Shown: piece by piece, positions 10,323-19,370 of the stretch
Layout of the letters: every line of letters begins with the position of its first letter
Numbering within the stretch: the first letter of the stretch is position 1
Source: Betaproteobacteria bacterium
GTDB taxonomy: Bacteria > Pseudomonadota > Gammaproteobacteria > Burkholderiales > Usitatibacteraceae
DNA length: 64,000 bases
Assembly (NCBI GenBank): GCA_016720925.1
Contig: JADKJR010000036.1
Location: 1-64,000, forward strand
Direction of reading: 5' to 3'
Translations under genes and position numbers: made by a program
The notes under the pieces: generated by a model
The model's database searches: none
Told to the model about the DNA's origin: nothing
Seen by the model: only the letters and a program-made list of their open reading frames with translations

Positions 10323-10937
10323 ATGTTGAAATTGTTTGGTTCGCCCGGAATGGGCTCCGCTGCCGCCGAAGTGGTTTTGCAATTGGCCAATCAACCTTAC
10401 GAGTACATCAAGACGTCGTTCTGGGACCAGAACAAACATTTTGCCGAACTGGTAAAAGCCAATCCACAAGCCAAGGTTCCCACGCTGGTGTTCGAAGACG
10501 GTACGGTGATGACCGAGAGCGCCGCGATCCTTCTCCATTTTGCCGAGAAGGTTCCGGGCCTGATTCCGCTGGAACCGGCGAAGCGCGCGGCTTTTATCGC
10601 TGGATGATTTTCATCCCGGCAAACATTTACGCCATGTTTGACATTGGCGATGAGCCGTCGCGCTGGGTCGACGGCGACGCATTGCAGGCGGCGCTGAAAG
10701 AAAAATCCGTCGAGAAGCAGAAGTTCTTCTGGGGCTTGCTGGAACAAACCTGTCGCCGGCACCCTATGTGCTCGGCGAGCACATGACCGCGCTGGACGTT
10801 TACATCGCCATGGTCAGCCGCTGGCGTCCCGGACGCGACTGGTTCAATGCCAATGCCCGAAGCTCGCGAAAGCGGTCGCCTTGACCGAGCAACACCCGGT
10901 GGTTGCAAAGGTGTGGGAGAAGAATTTTGGAAAGTAG
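10323..10937 (+). CDS. Glutathione S-transferase family protein, frameshifted
   Basis: Thioredoxin-like N-domain MLKLFGSPGMGSAAAEVVLQ, with the cis-Pro/glutathione-site pattern KVPTLVFEDGTVMTESAAIL, then a helical C-domain (HMTALDVYIAMVSRWRPGR). Indels near 10600, 10755 and 10855 break it into three frames that together give about 204 residues, standard GST length. The stop (10935-10937) lies inside the start of the next gene. Substrate unknown. Confidence 0.8.
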
Positions 10938-12213
10938 CACGACGGTAGAAATCGCGAACGCCAAACCGGGCAAGGTTGCCAAGCCCGTGGGCCTGAATTT
11001 CATCATGGTCTGTGTCTTCATCGACATGCTGGGAATCGGACTTGCGGTGCCGGTATTGCCGGTGCTGGTCGGCCAGTATGTCGAAGGCCGCGAATTGCAG
11101 GCACATTGGTATGGGATCCTGGCGATGGTATTTGGCCTGTGCCAGTTCCTTTGCATGCCGCTGCTGGGCGCGCTGTCACGAGGTCGGCCGCCGGCCGGTG
11201 ATGCTGTATTCGATGGTTGGCATGGCAATTAATTTTTTCTCGACCGCGCTGGCGACCAGCCTGGCGATGCTGTTCATCGGCCGCGTCGTCGGCGGCTTGT
11301 CCTCGGCGAGCGTGTCGGTGGCGAACGCCTATGCGTCCGACGAGCACGCCGGAACCCGCGCGAGCGTTCGGCATGATCGGCGCGTGCTTCGGCATGGGAT
11401 TTATTTTCGGCCCCGTCATCGGCGGTTTCCTGGGCAGCATCGATCTGCACTTGCCGTTTTATGTAGCGGGCAGTTGTGCCTCGCCAATTTCATTTTTGGC
11501 TATTTCTTTGTGCCGGAATCGTTGACACGCGATCGCCGCAACCACTTTCGTGGGCCAAGGCGAACCCGTTTACCGCCATCGTCGGCTTGGCGCGACGCGT
11601 GGAGATCCGCGGACTGGTGGCGGTGTTTGCGCTGGCGAGCATGGCGCAAATTCTGCTGCACACCACCTGGGTGCTTTACACCAACTTCCGCTTTGGCTGG
11701 GGGCCATGTGAAAACGGTCTGTCGCTGTTTTGCGTCGGGGTCACCGCTGCCGTGGTGCAGGCCGGACTGCTGGGTTGGCTGATGAAAACGTTTGGCGAAG
11801 TGCGGCTATCTCTGCTTGGGCTGATCTCCGGCGCGGTGGTCTATACGCTTTACGGGCTCGCCACGCAAGGCTGGATGATGTACGTCTTTGTCCTGGTGAA
11901 CGTACTGGCCTTCGGTGCCGGCCCGGCGCTGCAGGGCATCGTGTCCAAGCAAACCGATCCCAAGGAGCAGGGCGCGCTGATGGGTTCGCTGCAATCGATC
12001 AATAGCCTCGCCGTGATCATCGGGCCGCTGATCGGCGCCTCGCTGCTCGGCGTCGTCAGTCAGTATCCGCAGGGAGACTTCCGTATCGGCACCGTGTTCT
12101 TCCTGTGCGCGGCATTGAATCTGGTGGCCGTGTTCGTTGCCTGGCGCTACTTCAAGAATCACGCGATTTCTCGACTCCCGACGTTAAACCCCAACGTTAA
12201 ACCCCAACGCTAA
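10927..12213 (+). CDS. MFS transporter of the TetA-like type, frameshifted
   Basis: Twelve-helix inner-membrane exporter. The N-terminal segment reads LNFIMVCVFIDMLGIGLAVP, a TetA-like opening; MLYSMVGMAIN and FGPVIGGFLG follow in other frames, and the C-terminal half (11476-12213) is clean with GPALQGIVSKQTDPKEQGAL and SLAVIIGPLIGASLLG. Likely start is TTG 10927 overlapping the GST stop; ATG 10903 is an alternative. Drug specificity cannot be inferred. The last codons fall within a 13-bp tandem repeat. Confidence 0.75.
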
Positions 12214-12219
12214 ACCCCA
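12181..12219. repeat. Three 13-bp tandem repeats
   Basis: ACGTTAAACCCCA twice and ACGCTAAACCCCA once, head to tail. The unit spans the MFS stop codon (12211-12213) and ends 18 bp before the guaA start. Confidence 0.7.
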
Positions 12220-12237
12220 ACGACAATCCGACGATAA

Positions 12238-13816
12238 ATGTCCGACAAAATCCTCATCCTCGATTTCGGTTCGCAAGTCACGCAGTTGATCGCGCGCCGT
12301 GTGCGTGAAGCCGGTGTGTATTGCGAGCTGCATCCGTTCGACATGTCCGACGAAGACATTCGCCAGTTCAATCCACGCGGAATTATTCTCTCCGGCAGCC
12401 ACGCCTCCGTTACCGAAGACGGCACCGCGCGCGCGCCGCACGTGGTATTCGAACTCGGTGTGCCGGTGCTGGGCATCTGTTACGGCATGCAGACCATGGC
12501 CGCACAGCTTGGTGGCACGGTCGAGACGGGACGGGTGCGTGAATTCGGTTACGCCGAAGTGCGCGCGCGCGGCCACTCGAAATTGCTCGAAGACATTCAG
12601 GATCGCTCCAACGCGGAAGGTCACGGGTTGCTCGATGTGTGGATGTCGCACGGCGACAAAGTCACGGAATTGCCACCCGGATTCAAAGTGATCGCCTCGA
12701 ACGACACCACGCTGCTGGCCGGCATGGCCGACGAAGCGCGTGGCTTCTATGCCGTCCAGTTCCACCCGGAAGTGACGCACACCCGTCAGGGACGCGCGAT
12801 CTATAACCGATTCGTCCACGACATCTGCGGTTGCGATGGATCGTGGAACATGCCAGACCACGCGCCACACGCAATCGCGCACATCCGCGAGCAGGTGGGC
12901 AGCGAGGAGGTCATTCTCGGCCTGAGTGGCGGGGTGGATTCGAGTGTCGCTGCGGCGCTGGTTCACCAGGCGATCGGCGATCAGCTCACCTGCGTGTTTG
13001 TCGATACCGGCCTGCTGCGTTTGAACGAGGGCGAGCAGGTGATGGACATGTTCGGCAATCACATGCACATGAAGATCATTCATGTTGACGCGGCGGACGA
13101 ATTTCTCAGCCAGCTGAAAGGCATCTCGGACCCCGAGCAGAAGCGCAAGATCATCGGCCGCGTGTTCGTGGAAATCTTCCAGCGCGAAGCGGCGAAATTG
13201 CCGTCGGCCAAGTGGCTCGCGCAGGGCACCATCTATCCGGACGTGATCGAAAGTGCCTCGGCCAAAACCAAGAAAGCCCACACCATCAAGTCGCACCACA
13301 ACGTCGGCGGCTTGCCCGAGTCGCTGCACCTGAAGCTGCTGGAACCCTTGCGCGAATTGTTCAAGGATGAAGTGCGTGAGCTGGGCGTGGCACTGGGCCT
13401 GCCGCGCGAGATGGTGTATCGCCATCCCTTCCCCGGGCCGGGACTGGGCGTGCGTATCCTCGGCGAAGTCACCAGGGAGGCGGCCGATCTGCTGCGCCGC
13501 GCCGATGCCATTTTCATTGACGAGTTGCGCGCAACACTGGATGCGGATGGCGTCAGTTGGTATGACAATGTTGCGCAGGCGTTCGCGGTCTTCCTGCCGG
13601 TGAAAAGTGTCGGCGATGGGAGACGGACGCACCTACGAATATGTCGTCGCCCTGCGTGCGGTGCAGACCACCGATTTCATGACGGCGCATTGGGCGGAAT
13701 TGCCGTATTCGCTACTGGCGAGGGTATCGAACCGCATCATCAACGAAGTGCGCGGGTTTAACCGGGTGGTGTATGACGTGTCGGGGAAACCGCCCGCCAC
13801 CATTGAGTGGGAATAG
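12238..13816 (+). CDS. guaA: GMP synthase (glutamine-hydrolysing), one frameshift near the end
   Basis: Converts XMP to GMP with ATP and glutamine. Class I amidotransferase domain with nucleophile motif GICYGMQ and FHPEVTHT; ATP-pyrophosphatase domain with P-loop SGGVDSS; C-terminal dimerisation domain with PFPGPGLGVRILGE. At about 13612 the sequence reads VKSVGDGRR where VKSVGVMGDGRTY is expected, a net two-base loss; the remaining frame YEYVVALRAVQTTDFMTAHW continues to the correct ending KPPATIEWE at 13816. About 525 residues, normal length. Confidence 0.95.
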
Positions 13817-13821
13817 CGCGC

Positions 13822-14250
13822 ATGGACTGGGTCGCGCGTTTTCACAAGCTGGCAATCAAGCGTGGATTGACGCCTGGCGCACTGCTTGAGGCCAGCCCGG
13901 ATGATCTTGACTTGCTGCTGCTGTCGCTGCGACGCGAATTTCCGGCTGCACGAACTTTCGCCGAGCGAGAAGTGAACGAAATTCTTTATCGTTGGTTGCA
14001 GTCTGCCGGCGGTATGCTGGATGTGGACTACGTCGAATTGCGGCGCTGGCTGGTGGATCTGAAAATTCTTTCCCGTGATGCATATGGCCGGGCGTATTTG
14101 CTGGCGCCGGTACCATTGCGGCTGGCGGAATTGAATGCAAATGTGGCGGGAGTGGATTTCGGTCGCGAATTTGCCGATGCCAATACGCAGGAATCGCAAA
14201 AACGCGCTGCCAGAAAGATGGCCTGGCAGCAAACCAAGGCTGTGTCGTGA
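13822..14250 (+). CDS. DUF2087 domain protein
   Basis: 142 residues from ATG 13822 (MDWVARFHKLAIKRG). The central FPAARTFAEREVNEILYRWL followed by DYVELRRWLVDLKILSRD is the DUF2087 winged-helix-like signature; the Tyr/Trp usually after it appears as GRAYLL. The start lies 5 bp after guaA and the stop abuts the next start, so it is probably cotranscribed with guaA and the RidA gene. Function unknown, possibly DNA binding. Confidence 0.7.
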   Translation: MDWVARFHKLAIKRGLTPGALLEASPDDLDLLLLSLRREFPAARTFAEREVNEILYRWLQSAGGMLDVDYVELRRWLVDLKILSRDAYGRAYLLAPVPLRLAELNANVAGVDFGREFADANTQESQKRAARKMAWQQTKAVS

Positions 14251-14643
14251 ATGTCTGAACGCGAGAACATCTCTTCCGGTGTGCCTTGGGAATCCGTCGT
14301 GGGTTACTCCCGTGCCGTTCGCATCGGTCAACACGTCTGGGTGTCCGGCACCACCGCGACCGATGACCATGGCCAGGTCTTCGGCGCAGGCGATGCGGCC
14401 GCACAAACGCGCTACGCTCTGCAAAAGATTGAACGCGCGCTGCGTCAAGCGGGCGCATCCATGGTGGACGTGGTGCGCACGCGCATGTTCGTCACCGATA
14501 TTTCGCAATGGGAGGCGATTGGCCTGGTACATGGCGAGTTTTTCGGCGACATCCGTCCGGCCGCGACCATGGTGGAAGTGAGCAAGCTGATTGATCCCGG
14601 ACATCTGATTGAAATTGAAGTTGACGCTTACGTCGGGGAGTGA
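14251..14643 (+). CDS. RidA / YjgF family protein
   Basis: 130 residues, intact. RidA-like deaminases hydrolyse reactive enamines/imines from PLP enzymes. GVPWESVVGYSRAVRIGQHV, WVSGTTAT, QTRYALQKIERALRQAGA and VRTRMFVTDISQW match the family; the substrate-site Arg is likely the one in VVRTRMF. Starts directly on the stop of the DUF2087 gene. Confidence 0.85.
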   Translation: MSERENISSGVPWESVVGYSRAVRIGQHVWVSGTTATDDHGQVFGAGDAAAQTRYALQKIERALRQAGASMVDVVRTRMFVTDISQWEAIGLVHGEFFGDIRPAATMVEVSKLIDPGHLIEIEVDAYVGE

Positions 14644-14654
14644 TGTGAGCCACG

Positions 14655-15039
14655 ATGTTTGAACACGTCTCCAAGCCGGTTCTGCCAAAGCAACAGTTCC
14701 TGTCGCGATTGATGCGCGCGGTCCTGCTCGGTCTTGGGATGATCGTGATTTCGTTGGCGATCGGCATGGTCGGCTACCTGTACTTTTCCAAAGCTGGATT
14801 GGGCTGACGCCTTCGTCAATGCCGCCATGATTCTCTCCGGCATGGGCCCAGTTGGCGTGCCGGAAACCACTGGCGCGAAGATTTTTTCGGGTTGTTACGC
14901 GATCTATTCGGGCCTGATGCTGGTGATGAGCGCGGGTGTCGTGTTCGCGCCGTTGGTGCACCGGTTTCTGCACAAGCTGCATGCCGACGAAGTTGATGTT
15001 CGCGAGAAAGGCAAACGTGTTGCCAAGGATAAAGTCTAG
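14655..15039 (+). CDS. Small conserved membrane protein, one frameshift
   Basis: After joining frames at about 14795 the protein is about 127 residues: a hydrophobic helix VLLGLGMIVISLAIGMVGYL, a loop DWADAFVNAAMILSGMGPVG and a second helical stretch (GCYAIYSGLMLVMSAGVVFA) ending in a His-rich, charged tail HRFLHKLHADEVD. The loop between helices resembles a pore-loop arrangement, so a two-helix ion-channel-like protein is conceivable, but I do not recognise a named family. The stop codon TAG is part of the repeat that follows. Confidence 0.6.
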
Positions 15040-15090
15040 CACTGGCGCGGCGTTTAAGGCATTTTCGGCTGAGACGCCGCGCCAGTGCTT
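15031..15090. repeat. Dispersed ~60-bp palindromic repeat, copy 2
   Basis: CTAGCACTGGCGCGGCGT and ACGCCGCGCCAGTGCT form a long near-perfect inverted repeat around TTAAGGCATTTTCGGCTGAG. The first 15 bases (AAAGTCTAGCACTGG) are identical to those of the copy at 59.0 kb. The TAG stop of the upstream gene lies within it, and as RNA it would fold into a strong hairpin. Confidence 0.85.
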
Positions 15091-15122
15091 GAGTTGTGCT
15101 CATGTATTGCTTGCGGTTGCGT

Positions 15123-15587
15123 ATGGCTGAAAGCCGCGACGAGTCTTTCATGCGCGAAGCGCTCGCCCTCGCGCAACGCGCGTGGGACCTCGGTGAAGTG
15201 CCCGTCGGTGCGGTCGTCGTCAAGGACGGCGAAATTATCGGCCGTGGCTTCAATCAGCCGATCACATCATCGGACCCCACGACGCATGCCGAGATCGTCG
15301 CGTTACGCGCGGCTGCCGCGCACCTCAAGAATTACCGGCTGGTGGATTGCGCGCTTTACGTCACGCTGGAACCCTGCATGATGTGTGTTGGCGCGATGCT
15401 GCACGCCCGCGTCAGGCGCGTGGTGTTTGGCGCGAATGACCCCAAGACCGGCGCCTGCGGCAGCGTCATCAACCTGCCCGCCGAGGAAAAACAGAATCAT
15501 CACGCCACCTTTGAAGGCGGCATGCTGGCCGACGAGTGCAGCGAGATGCTGAAGACCTTTTTCCGCGAAAGGCGACAATCCGGTTAG
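15123..15587 (+). CDS. tadA: tRNA-specific adenosine deaminase TadA
   Basis: Converts A34 to inosine in the tRNA-Arg(ACG) anticodon. Zinc deaminase motifs THAEIVAL (His and catalytic Glu) and PCMMCVGAM (two Cys) are intact. VPVGAVVV and GFNQPI are typical. 154 residues from ATG 15123. Lies downstream of guaA as in many betaproteobacteria, 33 bp after repeat copy 2. Confidence 0.95.
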   Translation: MAESRDESFMREALALAQRAWDLGEVPVGAVVVKDGEIIGRGFNQPITSSDPTTHAEIVALRAAAAHLKNYRLVDCALYVTLEPCMMCVGAMLHARVRRVVFGANDPKTGACGSVINLPAEEKQNHHATFEGGMLADECSEMLKTFFRERRQSG

Positions 15588-15665
15588 CCTGGCAAAACAT
15601 GCCAGAATGAACCGCCGCCGGTAGATCGCTCCAGAAGAAACCGCCCGCGGCGAGGAGACCCGCAC

Positions 15666-17496
15666 ATGCACCACCTGAGCGCGCTGGATGCACTTTTCCT
15701 TCAACTCGAAACGCCGGAAGTGCCCGCGCATGTCGGCAGCGTGAGCCTGCTGCAAAAGCCGAAAGGCCATCGCGGCAGTTTCTACAAGCATGTTCGCAAA
15801 CACATTGAAAGCCGCCTGCACCTGGCGCCGCTGTTTTCGCGCCGCCTCGCGTTCATGCCGCTAGACCTGGCCAATCCCATCTGGCTAAGCGGCACCAAGG
15901 TCAATCTGGATGACCACATCACGCATGTGGTGTTGCCAAAGCCCGGCACGCAAGCGCAGCTCGACGCAGCAGTGGCCAAGTTGCACGAAGGCATGATGGA
16001 CCGCGACAAGCCGCTGTGGCAATTCACCGTCATCGAAGGCTTGCAGGACGGCAACGTGGCGTTCTATTCGAGGATTCATCATGCCGCGCTCGATGGGCAG
16101 GGTGGCGTGGCATTGGCGCACGCGATTCTCGACACCAGCGCCACGCCGCGCGCGGTGGAGTCGCCCGGCAGCAATACGAAATCGGCAAAACCGCGACTGC
16201 CGCCCACGACCGCCAGGATGCTGAGCGCGGCATTTCGCAATACCGTTGCGCAGTACACCCGAATCGTCAAGGCAGTTCCCGATGCATTGCGGCTGGCCGG
16301 CGCGGCGGGTGCAGGCTTGCTGTCGTCATCGCAGGCACGGAAAGCCGGTGCGCCATCGGAACAAGGAAGCGGATTTGGCCATCTCGCGGATTTCAAACCC
16401 GGCGAGTCTCTGCAGACGAATCGCCAAGTCGCTTCTGAAGAAAATTCCCGGTGGAATCTCCCTCGGGCCACGTACGTCGCTGAATGTGGCGATCAGCGGA
16501 GAACGCGCTTTTGCGGGCGCTGAATTGTCTCTTGCCGAAACGAAGGCGATCGCCAGCCATTTTGATACCAAGCTCAACGACATCGTGCTCGCGGTTTGCG
16601 CGGGCGCGCTGCGCCGCCACTTCGCCGGGAACAAGGCGGCGCTGGCCAAAGCCATGATCGGCGGCGTCCCGGCCAGCCTGCGCATCCCTGGTGATACGTC
16701 GCAGAGCAATCAGGTGACGATGATGCTCGTCAGCCTGGCGACCAATATTGCCGATCCCCGCAAACGCCTTGCCGCCATAGTGAAAGCCAGCACCAAGGCG
16801 AAGTCGCTTACCGGCGGCATGAAGAGCCTGATTCCAACGGACTTGCCTTCGCTCGGCATCCCCTGGTTGATGAGCGTGATCACACCGCTATACCGAACCG
16901 CGGTGGCGAGCAATCGCATTCCAGTGGTGGCCAATCTGGTTGTCTCCAACGTACCAGGACCGCAAATACCGCTTTATCTGGCGGGCGCGAAACTGATCAC
17001 CTACTACCCGGTGTCGATCGTCACCCACGGGCTGGCCCTCAATATCACCATCCAAAGCTATGCCGGTTCACTGTATTACGGGCTGATTGCCTGCAAGGAG
17101 GCGGTACCGGATTTGCGCGGATTTGCGGCGCACATTTGCGCGGCGCATCAGGAATTGCTGGCGCTCTCGCGGGAGTCGCGTTCTCCGGCGAGCAGGCGTG
17201 CCGTGGCGAAACCGGCGCCTCGTCAGGCCGCGCCGAAAAGTGTGCCTAAATCATCGGTGCGGAACGTAAAGACGAAAGCGGTTACAAAGAAGACCATTGC
17301 CGGCAAGCCGACAATCAAGAAGCCGGTGCCCAAGGTAGCGGCAACGAAAAAAACGGGAATGAAGGAAGTCGTTGGCGGGAAGACCGCCATGGAGAAAACG
17401 GCGGCAAAAAATACGGACACAAAGAACAAGGTCGCGAAATTGTTGCCTGGGAAATTGACCGGCACCAAGAAAGTTGCGAAGAAAAAACGTGCATAA
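15666..17496 (+). CDS. WS/DGAT family O-acyltransferase with a basic Lys/Ala/Pro tail, one frameshift
   Basis: Wax ester synthase/acyl-CoA:diacylglycerol acyltransferase type enzyme for neutral storage lipid. Starts MHHLSALDALFLQLETPEVP, with catalytic HHAALDG (about residue 139), then LNDIVLAVCAGALRR, NQVTMMLVSLAT and the VSNVPGPQ motif. One indel near 16400-16440 joins the two frames. After the acyltransferase domain the last ~110 residues are a histone-H1-like low-complexity tail built of KKT, AKP and KKP units ending KKVAKKKRA, which is not part of the usual enzyme (about 460-480 residues). The two hydrolase genes downstream suggest a lipid storage and mobilisation cluster. Confidence 0.85.
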
Positions 17497-17572
17497 TTCC
17501 CGCAGAAAGACAGGCGGCAAAGACCGCCCGCGCAAACCTGAAATCCCCATCGGCAATGGGTTCGGAGACGTC

Positions 17573-18364
17573 ATGCAAAACACACTGGACAATATCTATG
17601 CGCTGCGCCCGCCCGGCGCGTTTCTGCTGGCGCTGGAAGGGCGCGCGCCGCTGGAGTTCGGCGCAACCCTTGCGGCGTGGCCATTCCTGAAAAACACCCC
17701 GCAAGGCGATGGCCATCCGGTGATTGTGTTTCCCGGGCTGGGCGCGGGCGATTTGACGACGGTGACGCTGCGAAATTTCCTGACCGCGCAAGGCTACGAT
17801 ACCTACGGGTGGGATCTCGGGCTCAATTTCGGTCCACGCCAGGGCGTGCTGCAAAAGAGTATCGAACGGGTGCAGCAGATTCATGCCGACACCGGTCGAA
17901 CCGTCAGCCTGATCGGCTGGAGTCTGGGGGGCATCTACGCCAGGGAATTCGCCAAGGCACTGCCGGATCACATTCGCAGCGTGATTACGCTGGGAACGCC
18001 GTTTGCAGGGGATCCCAAGGCCACCAACGCATGGCGGTTATATGAATTTGCCAGTGGCCACAAACTGGAAGATCCCGAAAAGCTCGCGCATGTGAAGGAA
18101 GCGCCACCGGTGCCGACCACCTCGATTTTCAGTCGCACCGATGGCGTCGTGTCGTGGCCGCTGTCGTATCAGCGGGAATCAAAGCACGCCGAAAACATTG
18201 AAGTCATGGCCAGCCACATCGGGCTCGGCATGAACCCGATTGCGCTGTATGCCATTGCCGACCGGCTCGCCCAGCCGGAAGGCGCCTGGTCCAAATTCGA
18301 TCGCGGCGGTTGGCGGCAGTGGTTCTTTCGCGATCACACGCGCAACGCCGACCAGGTGTTCTAG
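17573..18364 (+). CDS. Alpha/beta hydrolase, lipase-like
   Basis: 263 residues from ATG 17573 (MQNTLDNIYALRPPG); a longer frame from 17474 lacks support. HPVIVFPGLGAGD gives the oxyanion-hole strand, GWSLGG the nucleophile elbow and SRTDGVVSW the likely Asp; the His is probably in SHIGLGMNP. This pattern resembles triacylglycerol-lipase/permease-like hydrolases found beside WS/DGAT genes. No signal peptide, so cytoplasmic. Ends 9 bp before the next hydrolase. Confidence 0.75.
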   Translation: MQNTLDNIYALRPPGAFLLALEGRAPLEFGATLAAWPFLKNTPQGDGHPVIVFPGLGAGDLTTVTLRNFLTAQGYDTYGWDLGLNFGPRQGVLQKSIERVQQIHADTGRTVSLIGWSLGGIYAREFAKALPDHIRSVITLGTPFAGDPKATNAWRLYEFASGHKLEDPEKLAHVKEAPPVPTTSIFSRTDGVVSWPLSYQRESKHAENIEVMASHIGLGMNPIALYAIADRLAQPEGAWSKFDRGGWRQWFFRDHTRNADQVF

Positions 18365-18373
18365 AAAAATTTC

Positions 18374-19298
18374 GTGCCGGATATTCAGGCCAACGGCCTC
18401 ACCTTTCACTACGAATCGCGCGGAAACGAATCCGATCCGGTGATTTTGATGATCATGGGTCTGGGCGTGCAGATGATCCTGTGGCCGGAGCCGTTGATCG
18501 ATCTCCTGGTACAGCACGGTTTTCGCGTGGTGCGGTTCGACAACCGTGATGTGGGGCTTTCCAGCCGGCTTGACCAGATGCCCGTGCCAAACGTGCCTCT
18601 GCAAGCCCTCAAGTTCATGATGGGCCTGCCGGTCAAGGCGCCATACCGCATCGAGCAAATGGCCGCGGACACAGCGGCGCTGATCGATGCGCTGGGCCTC
18701 GTACGACCGCATGTGGTCGGTGCGTCAATGGGAGGAATGATCGGCCAGAACCTCGCGGCGAATTATCCGGAAAGTGGCCAGCCTGACGTCGATCATGTCA
18801 ACCACCGGCCGCCGCAGTCTGCCAAAGCCAACCTGGGATGCGCGCCGCGCGATTCTGCAACCGCCCGCCAGGCGCGGTGATATCGAAGGCGCGATTCACC
18901 GCATGATGCACGTATTTCGCGCGATTGGCAGCCGCACCTTCCCGTCCGATCCCGTGCGCATGCGCGAGGTGTGCGAGCGCCATGTCAATCGTTCGCATTA
19001 CCCCGCGGGCGCCGCGCGCCAGCTGCTCGCCATTGCCGCGAGCGGTGATCGCACCGCCGTCATTCGCCAGATCAAGGCGCCGACGCTGGTGATTCACGGC
19101 GACGAGGATCCGCTGGTGCCGTTGGCGTGCGGCGTCGATACGGCTCGAGTGATCAATGATGGCGGCGGCAGCGCAACCTTTTCTGTCATCAAGGGGATGG
19201 GACACGATTTCCCGCTGCCGTTGCTGCCCAGGGTTGCGGAGGAGATTGTCGCGCATTGCCGCAATAGCGGCGTCAAAGGTAGCCAGACAAGTTCCTGA
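18374..19298 (+). CDS. Alpha/beta fold hydrolase, one frameshift
   Basis: GTG start 18374 (MPDIQANGLTFHYESRGNES). Oxyanion region LMIMGLGVQM, nucleophile elbow GASMGG, acid GDEDPLVP and base GMGHDFP are all present. An indel near 18775 separates the Ser and Asp/His halves; joining gives about 307 residues, normal for the esterase/peroxidase-like group. Substrate unknown. Probably cotranscribed with the preceding lipase-like gene. Confidence 0.75.
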
Positions 19299-19370
19299 CG
19301 CGTGATGGGAGGTGCCCGCGAATGTTAAAATTGCATGGAAAGTTTTCCGTGCATGCAGTGCAATTCCAGA

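Noticed and set aside
12184..13632. 482-codon minus-strand open frame opposite guaA
   Set aside because: Guanine-cytosine-rich codons leave the antisense frame open; translation shows no family and guaA is unmistakable on the other strand.
13633..15042. 469-codon minus-strand open frame over guaA end, DUF2087, RidA and membrane genes
   Set aside because: It runs antisense to four supported genes and has no recognisable domain.
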